From Lumbricus rubellus (lineage: Eukaryota; Annelida; Clitellata; Crassiclitellata; Lumbricidae): a stretch of DNA of 64,000 bases. The notes under the pieces were generated by a model that saw only the letters and a list, made by a program, of their open reading frames with translations, had not been told where the DNA came from and did no database searches. Positions within the stretch are counted from its first letter, which is position 1; each line of letters opens with the position of its first letter. The stretch spans positions 27,750,552 to 27,814,551 of the forward strand of contig OX243827.1 of assembly GCA_945859605.1 (NCBI GenBank). The letters run 5' to 3'. Positions 1 through 12,300 of this stretch are shown piece by piece. A program made the translations under genes and the position numbers.

Positions 1-539
<539 letters not shown>

Positions 540-986
540 CATGGGCGCCCGCACATAGGGGCAAGGGGGGGCACTTGCCCCCCCCCCCTGGAAAAGTGAC
601 ACTTATTTTTCTAACTACTACTTTTGAGTTTTTAACAAATTTCTTCGCATTAAAACACTAATGATACGAATGATACACACAGTGAAAGTCATAAATATAC
701 GCTTAGAAATCTCTATAGAAATAAATATTTATAGTGCCCTTCATGGACCTACTTTTTAGCATCTACTTTTGGATTTCTAAAAAAATTCGCACTTACGAAA
801 CTATTCATATTAAAAATAATACACAAAATGACACTGAAAAATTTGCATTAAGAAACCTCTTTGAAAAAATACCCGTGTTTTTAATTTCCAGCGCTGTATT
901 TTTCATGCTTTTGGCACTGAAAAATTCAACCGTGACCATCGCAAAATTTTTGCCCCCTCCTGCAAAATTTTCTGCGGGCGCCCATG
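540..986. mobile_element. hAT-type MITE, CATGGGCGCCC family
   Basis: Terminal inverted repeats CATGGGCGCCCGCA at 540 and TGCGGGCGCCCATG ending at 986 enclose 447 bp without coding capacity. It is flanked by a perfect 8-bp duplication ATATAGAC (532-539 and 987-994). An 8-bp duplication and short TIRs are typical of hAT. It is related to the copy at 10827-11132. Confidence 0.85.
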
Positions 987-994
987 ATATAGAC

Positions 995-1289
995 AGTCAT
1001 AGACACATACAGACAGACAGACAGCGATAGACAGTCATACAAAGGAAGCCATGGAAGACGTAGAATAAGACAGACACAGGCAGAAACATGCAGGCTTGTA
1101 ATCAAAGACTTTCAGTCTGAAAGAGACACCTTCACAGAGACTGACAGAGACGTCCACAAACACACAGAGGGAGAGGCACATCCATCCATTACTACCAGTG
1201 GCACAGCTGCTGCTGCTGCTGCTGTGGCGCTGGATAGTTTTCGTCATGATGATGATGAGGAGGAGACGCCGGTGAGCATGTTTCCTATG

Positions 1290-1337
<48 letters not shown>

Positions 1338-4029
1338 GGAATATCCATATATCTAGGAAACTGGAAAATCCATAGATTGGTCGTTGGAAGAAGGAAGAAG
1401 AGGGCAGCAGCATCGATAGATGTGTTGGGTATCGAGGAGGAGGAGGAGGAGGAGGAGGAGGAGGAGGAGGAAGAAGAGGAGGAGGAGGAGGAGGAGGAGG
1501 ACGAGGATTGGGAGGACGAGGAGGAGGACGAGGAGGAGCAGACTCAAAGGTAGTTGTTTAAATATAGCAGCACTTGCAACCCGACCCGACAGTAGGCTAC
1601 ACATAGGCCTATTCATTTCTTTATTCAAGAATTTCTATAGCGCCTCTTAAAAGGGGGACTGCGCAGAAGCGCACCCTCCCCACTCTAGCACAGAAAATAG
1701 AACAGTTTTGAGTTGAATTTTAAAAAAATTGCTTCATTGAGTGTCCGAGAAAACAGGCGTTGCTCCTGGGAAGCCCATTCCAGACTATTGGACCCACCAG
1801 GAAAAAGACGCTTGACTGTGCATAATTATAGTTGCAGTTCATGCAAATGGCACTATAGAACACCTTTTTTATCGTGTTGTTATAATTATTATAGGCCTAT
1901 TGTGTTCGCTCTGAGAGGCAAGTATGTTCCAGGAAGTGCTTTCTAGCAATTTGCTATGCTGAGAGAAAATTAATTTTGTCTGATTCTATTTGACACAATC
2001 AAAGCTTCTGATTATGTTCACTTATAATTATTAAGGCAATGCGTGAACTATGAGGTCCTTAAATTGTTAACAGTTATGATAAGCCACACATTGCCAGCAA
2101 AGCTTCTGACAATGTTTACTTCTCAGCAGTCTAAAGAGTTTAGCAATGTCTCGAAGGTAAGTGAGTCTAGCTGTACTGCAGTAGCAGTGTGAGAATTGTG
2201 GAAAACTAACTGGGTTAGTCAATCTGAACCATGATGCACTTGGAATTTGTGTATGAAAAACAGACACTACTATAATGCTCTAAGAAAGAATGAAGGGTTG
2301 AAACCCCTTAACCCCACCCCGGCAACTCTCACCTTAGTGTGGCATCATATCGTTTGATTATGCTCACCTTTCTTAAAGCCTATAAAATTGTTTCGAATTT
2401 AGACAAACCCCACTGCCAAAAAAACATTTCGCAGCGTTATAACCTATTTGGAATTCAACAATGTTTTTGCCCATCCACCTTAGCACCAAGAAACTTTTTA
2501 TATTAGGAACTTCCATAAGAAAGGAATTACGTTCAGCCGTATTTGGCTTGAGTATTAGGCTATCACGAAAGCTGTTGGTGATGAGTGACGACATCTTCTA
2601 TTCATTCACCCAAAATTGTTGTCTAGGCAAATCACAACGAGCACTGAAGCTTTCACAAAGTTGACAACCTAAATAGTTCATCAATAACAATATCTCTAAC
2701 AAAACTGTATTTATGAGCTCCTGTTACTGCTGTAGCCCTATAACTATAAAGGTCCTCAAATTCTTGACTGTTGGGTAAACCATATTGCCAGTGAAGCTTT
2801 TGTCAAAGTCAACCTCATCTGGAGTCTGGACGGTCAACAGAGAAACAATCCTTACGAAAAGAAACAAGTCAAACAATGTCTTCCACTCATGTTATTAATA
2901 TATCCACCTTAATATAGTCACAAACCTTATCTTTATACATATAGGCCTAATATTTGTACATAATTATCTCTTTATGGAAAATATAATCGAAAGCAAAGAA
3001 AAGGGTTCAAAGAGTTCAGTCTTAAATGAACCAAACACTAAACACACAAAAACAATTATCACAGCATCCATCAACATAATCATATTCCATATTATCTGTA
3101 GTCTACTGTAAACACTCTCCAAAACTAATTTGAACGATAATCTTAACAAGGAATAAATAATGCGAACAACTGAATGAAACCAGAGTCAAAGGTAATTGTA
3201 GCCTACGTAGGCTATACAACAACACATCTGAAATTATTATATAAGCCTACAAAATGCGCAGCACGTTTAAATAAACGTATAAAAATATAAGTAGCTCAAC
3301 ACAAACGCTTTTTACACTCTTTTGTCATGATTTATGTCTTATATGAGATCCATGCGAAGACTGACGCACCTGATCAAAATTAATGTAACAGGAACAAGAT
3401 GTACATTGTACAATAATAGCTGACATTCAATAAATAGCCATAACAATGCTAATAAAATAATAGTGTAACAAAACCGTTTCCATGCATAGTACATAATATT
3501 AACAATTGAGATTTCAAGTTAATAAATCTGTAAACAGATATAATAATTAAAATACTCTTACAAAACTGTTGCTGTATTGGACATCAAGGGCAAGCTAATG
3601 AAACTTCAGGAAGACAACTTTTAGATTATTGACTTTGGAAGACACATCGAAAAACATGGAGGGTGAGGTAGGCTAAGTTAAGAAGGCGACAGGTTTATCC
3701 TGCCAGCAAAATTATGGGCATTGCATGCCTATCATTGCATATGTACAAGAACACTGAATATTCCAGGATGCTAGGTTTCGTTTTCTGCTTGCGTTATTAT
3801 TAGTGTCAATTGCTTTAGTTTCAGTTATCGTTTTCGCAAAGTTTAGTTTTATATCGTCGTCGTTTTCCCCTTAGTTTTAGTTTCAGTTTCAGTTAACCAA
3901 ATCTGAAGTTTTCGTGTTCATATTTTGGCCACAAGTTTTAGTTTTTTCAGAAGTTTTCGTTTCAGTGTTCGTTAACGAAAATAACGCTATAGAAACGGCA
4001 TGTGCTGTAGACCTGGTTCCGGCGCTCTA
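995..4029. other. Intergenic sequence, no gene seen
   Basis: Contains GCT/AGC runs (1205-1224, 1290-1336), a GAG array (about 1434-1550), a minus-strand SINE/LINE-tail remnant at about 1605-1655, a minus-strand copy of the GGTGAGAATTG repeat (2277-2337) and AT-rich unique sequence. Open frames are short or simple-sequence. Near 3790-3990 there is TTTCAGTTTTAG-like low-complexity sequence. Confidence 0.6.
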
Positions 4030-5235
4030 CAGGGTGCGGCCAAAAAAATACCCCTTTACGAAAATCGCGATTTCTCAAAAACCGCTGATCATTTTGTTAT
4101 AAAACTTCACCAGTCTATTTGACACATATTTATCTACAACTTGGCTAAATTTAATGAAATTCGAATCATGAACACCAAAATGGTGCAACCCTGAAGTGAA
4201 ACAATGCAATTTTCGTTTCAACAGACATTTAGTGACAGCAATAAGTAACAAAGTAACGGCGCAAACAAAAATGTAACAAAGTTAAAAGTTACTTATTGTT
4301 CTTGACAAGATTAGGCCACACTGTTAAGTTTTGTGCAATGAATGTTTGAAGTGAACACCGTTTTCTTTTACTCAAGCTTGCAGACGTTTTCGAAAGCCCA
4401 GAACAGACTTCTGAGTGGTCTCAAGTGGCAGGCCATTCCTAATGATTTGCAGCGTATTTTTCAGTTCAGAAATGTTCTTTGGCTTTGTGGTAAGTTTGTT
4501 GTAAGTCTCAAGCATTGCACCCCAGTCTGGGGTGCGTCGAGTGCGTTCATATCTTGGGAATTTGGCGGCCACGAATCCTTGTAGATGAAGTCAAGACAGG
4601 GGCTTGTTAACCAATCTTGGGCCAGCTTGGCGCCGTGAGCGGGCGCTCCATCTTGCTGAAAGGGGTACTGATTTCCCTAGACAATCATCGACAAGCTTAG
4701 GCAAAAGATTCTCCACGTAGTAGGCTACTTAGCATTGACTTTGACCTTCTCGTCAATGAATTGTAAGCGTTCTTTACCCTCATAGCTGACACATGCAGAA
4801 AGAATGATGTGGGGAGAGAACTTAGCTCTTTCGACCAACAGACGCTTGGATGGATATCGGTTTTTTTACTTCTACGCACAGAGTGCCACAGACACGATTG
4901 TTTTGATTATTAATTGGTGGATTGATGTAAAAGATCTTTTCATCGGTGAAGAACACGATCCGCAAAGCGGAAATGACGTAATTATGGCACACCACAGGCT
5001 ATTTTATGTAAAAATATGATTTCTTATTTCGTGAATGCCTTGTTCAGTTGAAAAAATGAAGTTCTTTCTTCTGCCTGATGTCTTGATTACAAAAATAAAG
5101 ATACTGGCATAAAATTTTCAGAGAATGTGTAAAAATATGTTACGAATAAGAATGAAAATATTTGTAACAAAATATTTGGCGGTTTTCGAGAAATCGCAAT
5201 TTTCGTAGGGGGGTATTTTTTTTGGCCGCACCCTG
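4030..5235 (-). mobile_element. Decayed mariner-family transposon
   Basis: Terminal inverted repeats begin CAGGGTGCGGCCAAAAAAAT at 4030, and the complementary end closes at 5235. TA dinucleotides lie on both sides (4028-4029, 5236-5237), the Tc1/mariner target duplication. The length, 1206 bp, fits a full-sized mariner. A broken transposase lies inside on the minus strand. Confidence 0.85.
4330..5080 (-). pseudogene. Mariner transposase remnant
   Basis: Read from high to low coordinates, fragments show FTDEK-like sequence near 4940, FQQDGAPAHGAKLAQDW at about 4611-4661, and DFIYKDSWPPNSQDMN at about 4545-4592. These are the mariner catalytic-core signatures (the second Asp in QQDG and the PPNSQDxN segment). 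The reading frame is interrupted by stops and frameshifts throughout, so no active enzyme is expected. Confidence 0.8.
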
Positions 5236-5237
5236 TA

Positions 5238-7284
5238 GAAATCGCCGCTATCGTCGTCACAATCATCATCGTCGTCGTCGTCGTCATCATCATCATCGTA
5301 GTCGTCGTCGTCATCATCATCAGGCGAAAAAGAATCCTGCCGATTATTTCAACTGCCCCACCATTTTCGAGTGGACGATCTATTGGGGGAGGAAGGATGG
5401 GTGGATGACCAAAGGATTATTTATCGTCCACAGGGTAACGGATGACAAGCTTTTAATGAGTAAGCTTGTTCAAAGACTCATTCTAGCAGTCTTTCTGAAG
5501 TTTATTTGCCAATCGTCCACACAACGAACCCGTTCTCAGAACTCAATGTTCTTGAGAACAACACAGAGACTCGTCCCTCAATGAGATTCATTCATTCGTT
5601 CACTCATTCATTCATTTAAGAATTTCTATAGCGCCTCTTCAAGGAAAAATTTACATAATACAACTACCGTCTGTTAGTCATTTCTGTCGTCATCTTTTCA
5701 TTCTGTTCTCATCAGTTATATATTAACTCTCTCTTTCTCATCCAGAATATTCTTCTGATCACATCAGAGTCAACTTGTGTTTCAAATTTCTATTTCTGAT
5801 CATGCCAGCATTTTCTTGGCCATCAAAAAGAAGTCACATGGCCTGGTCTCAAATTCATTCATTCATTCGTTCGTTCGTTCGTTCGTTCGTTCGTTCGTTC
5901 ATTTATACATTCACGATGTTCATCCATTCATTCATTCATTCATTCATTCATTCATTCATCCATTCATCCATTCATCCATCCATTCATTCATTCATTCAAT
6001 CATTCATTCATTCATTCATTCCTTTATTCGTTCGTTCATTCGTTCGTTCGTCCATTCATCCATTCAATCATTCATTCGTTCGTTCATTTATTCATTCACA
6101 ATGTTCATTCATTCATCCACAATGTCCATTCATTCATTCATTCACTTCTCTGTAACTCATTTTCTCACCTCAATTATAAGTTTATTTCTCATCTCACTTT
6201 ATCTACTTCTTCTCACCTGACCTAAACTCGTTCTTCTCACCTCATTCTAACTCATGTTTCTCACACTACCTGGCTTCAAATCCCTTCAGTGACATTCTTC
6301 TACTCAAATCATCCTTGTCACCCATTCGATCCAGCTCTTGCTCGACACGATGTATCTATCAATCACTGGCGCTCCAACTCAAAATCCACAAACTTCTCTT
6401 GAAATCCCAAAAGTCGAGTCGTAAAGATGATCGAGACTTCGAAGGTCTCCACTGAGCCATCGATCAGCGGATGCACTGGCTTCCACGTCTCGAACATAAC
6501 GACGTCGATCCCAACGAACCAGCATGGGACCCTGCAGGACGGTTGCAGACGCATAAATCTATCTGAACGTACAACGGAACGACGCATTGATCGGAAATTG
6601 ACCGGTGTCCAAAAACAGTCTCCCACTATAAAAAAGTCCCCGCTCCCCAGACTTTCCTGCCGACGGATATTTGAGAATGACCCCTCGTCCCCGGAGAACA
6701 AGGTCTAAAACAAAGTCCCAAGCGGGGGTGGAATACTTCATGCCTCGTTGATATAGTTTTATTATAATTTAATTTCTTGAGGGATGCAGTCTGATGATTT
6801 TTAAAGTTACATGGCAAGTTTAAACAGATAAGGTCTAATTTTCAAACTTTACTGTAGGGCCTAAACTATATTTACCAGAGGCGTAGCCATGGAAAGTATC
6901 TGGGGTCCATTTAGGGGTTTCAAATGGAAATGGCCCAATGCATGGGCGCAAAATACACAGGAAAAGTTTTAAAAATTCGGAAACTGTACTTGTGAAAGAG
7001 TTGAATCTGTTAGCTCCCCCTCCCAACAAATACTCCCACTCTATTTACTATTTTTAGCAATCTTTTACAGCAATGAAAAGACATTTGCCATACAATCGAA
7101 CACGAATCGGGGAGAGAGACTTTATTTCAGAATGGGGAGAGTATTTTGAGGATACTATATTTTTTCGACACCCTCGTCCATCCACAACACGATTGATCGA
7201 AATACAACAGCGACTTGCGTCTCGCTTGTACAAGAAACAGTATTGATCGTCGTAGAGACGAAGCGGAAAACAGACCGACAGACC

Positions 7285-7360
<76 letters not shown>

Positions 7361-9370
7361 GGCAGACAGACAGACAGACAGACATAGGCAGACAGACAGA
7401 CAAACAGAGACAGATAAAGACAGAGTAAATCAAACCTCACTATAGAAACGGATAGAGGTACCCCTTCCCCCTCCCCTCTATCAATGGGACAATCTCCACA
7501 GACGGCGGTATACGAGGATTATTTATATAGCTCCTGAAGTAGACACACACACCAACGCACACACACACACACACACATACACAAGCACACACACACACAC
7601 ACACACAAACATACATAAGCACACACACACAAACATACACACACACATACATACACACACACAATGTATACACAGGAAGCAACGTTTCGGTCAATGCAAA
7701 TCTAATGAACGTACGACGACGATGACGACAACGCATGCGCAGTACTGCTAAGAGGACATTGCGAAGGTCAAGTTTACCTCTAAATTATTCACCTCAGCCA
7801 AACTGTATGCATCACTGCATGGCCAATCGAATCTAATCTAATCTATTTCTACTTCAATATAAGCCAGTGAAGACTATAATCTAATGATTCTAATCCTATC
7901 TAGTATAACCTGATTCACTTCCTTTTAATCCAATCTAAAATAATTGAAGACCCCAGTCTATAATAAGATTGTATACTCCACTAAATTTCCTTTTTCAACC
8001 CAATGCAATCTAGTTTGTTCTTATACAATCCAATGCACTTTACCTGACAGTTGTCACCATTTTTTTTACAACTACAATCAACACAGCGGCTCAATGGAAG
8101 GGGGAAAGTAGCCATAATGAATTCTCACCCCACAACGAAACCCAACACAATAGCATTGTTAGGCTTATACATGACACCCTCTCGAAAAGGCAACCGTGGG
8201 GAAGGAAGTCACTCAATCATATCCAAAGAAACCAAACAAGGTCGAGGCTGTTCAGTTGCTAGAGAAACATGTTGACATTTACTCCTTCAGTAAAACATCT
8301 AGGCTAAGCTTATAGAAGAAACCTGAGTACGCCAATGCCGGTGCTCTGGTAACGCCAGTCCAAAGTCTGGATAAAGGAGGAGGGCGACGCTAATCATTTT
8401 CTGTCACAACATGCAGAGTGTCGTATATTATTTTTAAGCAACCATCCACCGAACCTGAGTTTGCATGGGTCAGCCACATAAAACCTTTGGGGAGACAAGG
8501 GAATTGTTCCCCCCCCCTCACAACGAAAATCCCATATGTACACATGCAAAGAACGTAGAAGACTACGCCCGTCACATAGTTCCCTCGAAAGTGTGAAGCA
8601 AATTTACATAGTTTAAAGGTGAAACAGAACACCACATGAAACATCAGGAATTGTAAAACTATGATGAAATTCTAAGCTAAGCTTTAGCATCTAGTTTAAC
8701 TGTTTAACCCTAGTAACGCCAAGATGTTGGCATCTAGTTTAACCCTATTATCACCCAGATTTTGGCAAACAATGTTGATCAAAATAATATCAAACATTAA
8801 GAAATAAAAGCTTCAAAGAACACATGCAATACATATATGGCACACAAGGTTAGATCAAACACTTATTTAACCTGGATGGTTAGCAAAGTGTTGTAAAATC
8901 TAGGTGAAAACCTAGTTTCACCTACATGTAAGTCTTAAAAATAAGGTTGAACTCCTAGGCTAAACCGTAATTTCACCTAAAATTAATGGTTTCACTAGGG
9001 TTCAACATCTAGCTACATTAAACCCTAGACTAGTCTCATCTAGATAGTCAAGTTGACATCTAAGTTAGACCATAGTTTCACCCAGAGTCTTCTATTACTG
9101 TAATACAAGGCTCTGGTTTCACCTAGATAGTTAAACAAGTAGGCTATTCAACATCTAGGTTAAACACTATTATATAGTCCAACTTAGTGCAATCTAGACG
9201 TTGGAAAAAACCCAATGTAACGCAATAGAATAGAAGTTACAAAAAAACAAGCATGATCTGTATCTCACACAGAAAAGGCACTGACTCCCAATTCAGTTTA
9301 CTTCACAGGCGAAGCACTGTACCTGACAACAAACCATCCGACCGCCAGGTGGCCGATGGTTAGCCAGTCA
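5238..9370. other. Intergenic region rich in tandem repeats
   Basis: Holds TCG/TCA runs (5245-5325), TTCA/TTCG arrays (5584-5620, 5856-6145), an ACAG array (7271-7410), a CA array (7543-7665), and a degenerate field of CATCTAGTTTAACCCTA-like words (8680-9190). A minus-strand 112-codon frame at 6363-6701 is not simple sequence but matches nothing I recognise. A CAGAGGCGTAGCC word at 6876 resembles a single hAT end. No gene is supported. Confidence 0.6.
8340..8400 (+). repeat. Interspersed repeat: GCCAGTCC...GGATAAA...GGAGGGCGAC family
   Basis: About 60 bp shared with 35600-35665 and 56530-56583 (plus) and 61880-61945 (minus). The shared core is GCCAGTCC, then AAG-CTGGATAAA, then GGAGGGCGACACTAATCAT. 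It looks like the 3' end of a LINE or SINE, but the family cannot be named from this window. Confidence 0.6.
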
Positions 9371-12300
9371 TCACAAGGTGGCGACATAGTCATGATGGTG
9401 AGTCTTTCCCTCGATCTGTGACACATACCTCTCGTCAACACCAGCAGCTCTGCAACCAATGAGAACAGAAGAACAATAGAACAAGAATAGACGAGCAATA
9501 TAACAAGAATAGAAGAACAACAGAACTAAAAATAGAAGAACAAAAGAACAATAATAGAGTAATAGAACAAGAATAGAAGAACCCTAGAACAAGAAAAGAA
9601 GAACATTATTAATAAAACAAGAATAGAAGAGCAATAGAACAAGAATAGCAGAACAATAGAACAAGAAAAGCAGAACGAATATAGAAGAATGATAAACTCA
9701 CTTTAGAACCAGATAGAATGGTTTGAACAGTATTCCCCTATCTATTGTATTGTATTGTAATGTTTTGTATACAATCATTTATAAAACTCCACATGGGTGA
9801 ACATGTTGGAAAATCGAACCTTAGTTCCTGGAGTTTTCTTCTCTTGACTTCCTCCAAATGAAGTCTTCTCTGCCTCAATTCATCCTCCACTTTCATCGCT
9901 TCTCCAAAGAAATCCTCTCTTTCCCTCATCCTCTCGTGTTCCTTGTCCCGGATCTGGACTCGCAGTCCGTTCGAGAATTCCTTCCTTCGCTGAAGTTTTG
10001 CCTCATCCGTTAACTGCTGCTTCTCCTGAAGAGCCTCCTGAGCTCTGTGATAACAACGAAGGTAATTTCACATCGCCATGCAGTATAACATGTGTCAGCA
10101 TCACATATATATCAGTATCACACATCAGTAACCTATCACATCACCAGTATTAGGCTACATTTTTTACCAGCAAAAACGAATCAGTAGGCTGTAGGCCCTA
10201 TTAATCACCATTGTGTCACATTAATAGCATAACGAATCTGTATCACATTACCAGTGCCACATTACCAGTAGCACATATCAATATCAAATATTAGGATTAC
10301 ATTACTAGAATCCTTATCAGAATCAGACTATCAAGTGGGGAGACCTCATCAGCACTGTTTAACAAGAAAGGTCGTTTCACATTACCAATATCACATGACC
10401 AGAATCACACATCAGTATCATGTGAATAGAGAAATGAGTTCGCCAACCTTAGAACGCGCTCAAATTCCGCTCGCTCCCTCTGAGCCTCCACCGCGAGCAA
10501 GTGTTGCCTCTGCTTGAGCTGCTCAGCCCGAGCACGTTCGATCATGGCTGCGGTTTCGAGCCTCCTCTTCTCCTCGAGTGCTACCTTCTGTCGCCACTCC
10601 AGCTCCCTTCGCTCCTCTGCTCGCCTCGCTAGCATGGCGTCTCGCTCTGCTTGCTCGTCTCTTGCTCGCTGCTGGAAAGCGCGGAGACGAGCGACCTCCC
10701 GGTCCTTTTCCACGCGGATGCGAGCCTGCTCCTTTTCGAATGCTTCCTCCCTCTCCTGGAAAAATAACAACAGTTGTATCCAAAATTATGGCAAAATACA
10801 CATGGGAATGATATCTATCTCCCAGACATGGGCGTCCTCAGGAATTTTTCTAGGGGAGCGCAAACTTTAAAATAATTATCACATGATCTAAATTTAATGG
10901 TTGACAGTTTGAATTTCCATATTACCACGAGAAAATCATATAGCCTACCTATGCGTTATGCACCCAAAGAAAGATAAATACTGTAGGTTCAACTTGTAGA
11001 ACGACTCGATAGAACACATTGAAAATCGCGTTGTAACAATCACAACCAAATAATCTAAATTTATGTGCAACTATGCGAAAAATCCAGGGGGGCGCAAGTG
11101 CGCCCCCTTGCGCCCCGCTGCGGACGCCCATGCTCCCAGAGTTTAAACAGAACCATCGATAGTGGTGGGTTATGAGAGAAAATGCACAGAGGGCCGGGAA
11201 GATTTAGGGGCCAGAGACTTTTATGGGCGTGGCTGACCCATCCGTATACAGAGGGATTAATTCAAGTCTGAAGGAAAAGAAGACTTTTATGGGCCACTGA
11301 GCACACTGACTGTATGCACCGTCAACCTGAAGACCATTTTAAGCGATTGTGGATTTATTGCATTTGAACTGATGAACTCTTACGCTCGAGTATTTTGTAA
11401 AGTATAGCGCTACGTAAATTTCCAATTTTCCATTATTACAAATACACGTGTAATAGAATTACATTCAGGGTGAGAATTGCCGAGGGGTTGGGGGGTTTCA
11501 ACCCCCAGTCTTTCTTAGAGCCCCATGCATGTTAAAGTCTGTTTTCACTTCCCAATTCCAAGTGGATAATGGTCCAACCCCCTGTTATTTTTCCACAATT
11601 CTTACACTGATTACATTGCGATACGATACGATGACTTACGGCTTTGTGTCGTTGAAACTCGACGACTCTGCGCTCGAGCAATCTCTCCTGTTCCTTCGAA
11701 AGATGTTTGCGTTGTTGGAGATCTGAGTTACATTCGTTGAGCATCTGTCTCAACTGATCCTGATCCATGCGGTGCTTCCGGATCCTCTGCTCCTCCTCCT
11801 CGCAGAGTCGATCCAATCGCTTCCTCATCTCCTGATTCTCCTTGTCCTTCCGTTGCAACTCCAACAGTCGGTCCTTGAAGGTGGAAAGTAAATTTCTTAA
11901 AGCTTCATAATGATATTATATTCGTACGAGACGGTAAGAATATGAGACATGGTAAGAAAAGCTAATGTAGCCTACTGTAACATGTATAAGGAAGGATTTA
12001 GACCACTATCACTGTCGCCACCAGCAACAACACCAACAACCACCTCTTCCAAGCAATGAGCACCACAGTCACCAGCACTACCACCACCATCGCTACCGCT
12101 GCAACCATCACTATTACAGCACTACAACAACCACTACTACCATCATTACTACCCCCACCACGATCACATCCACATGCACTCCACCCACGTTACCACCACC
12201 ACCACCACCACCACCACCACCACCACCACCACCACCACCACCACCACCACCACCACCACCACCACCACCACCACCACCCCACCACCACCACCACCACCAT

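Noticed and set aside
1224..1553. Ser- and Glu-rich ORF of 109 codons
   Set aside because: Made mostly of AGC and GAG trinucleotide runs; no conserved flanks or splice signals.
6363..6701. 112-codon minus-strand ORF
   Set aside because: It is complex sequence but has no recognisable domain, no matching neighbours and an overlapping plus-strand frame; kept only as a note in the intergenic entry.
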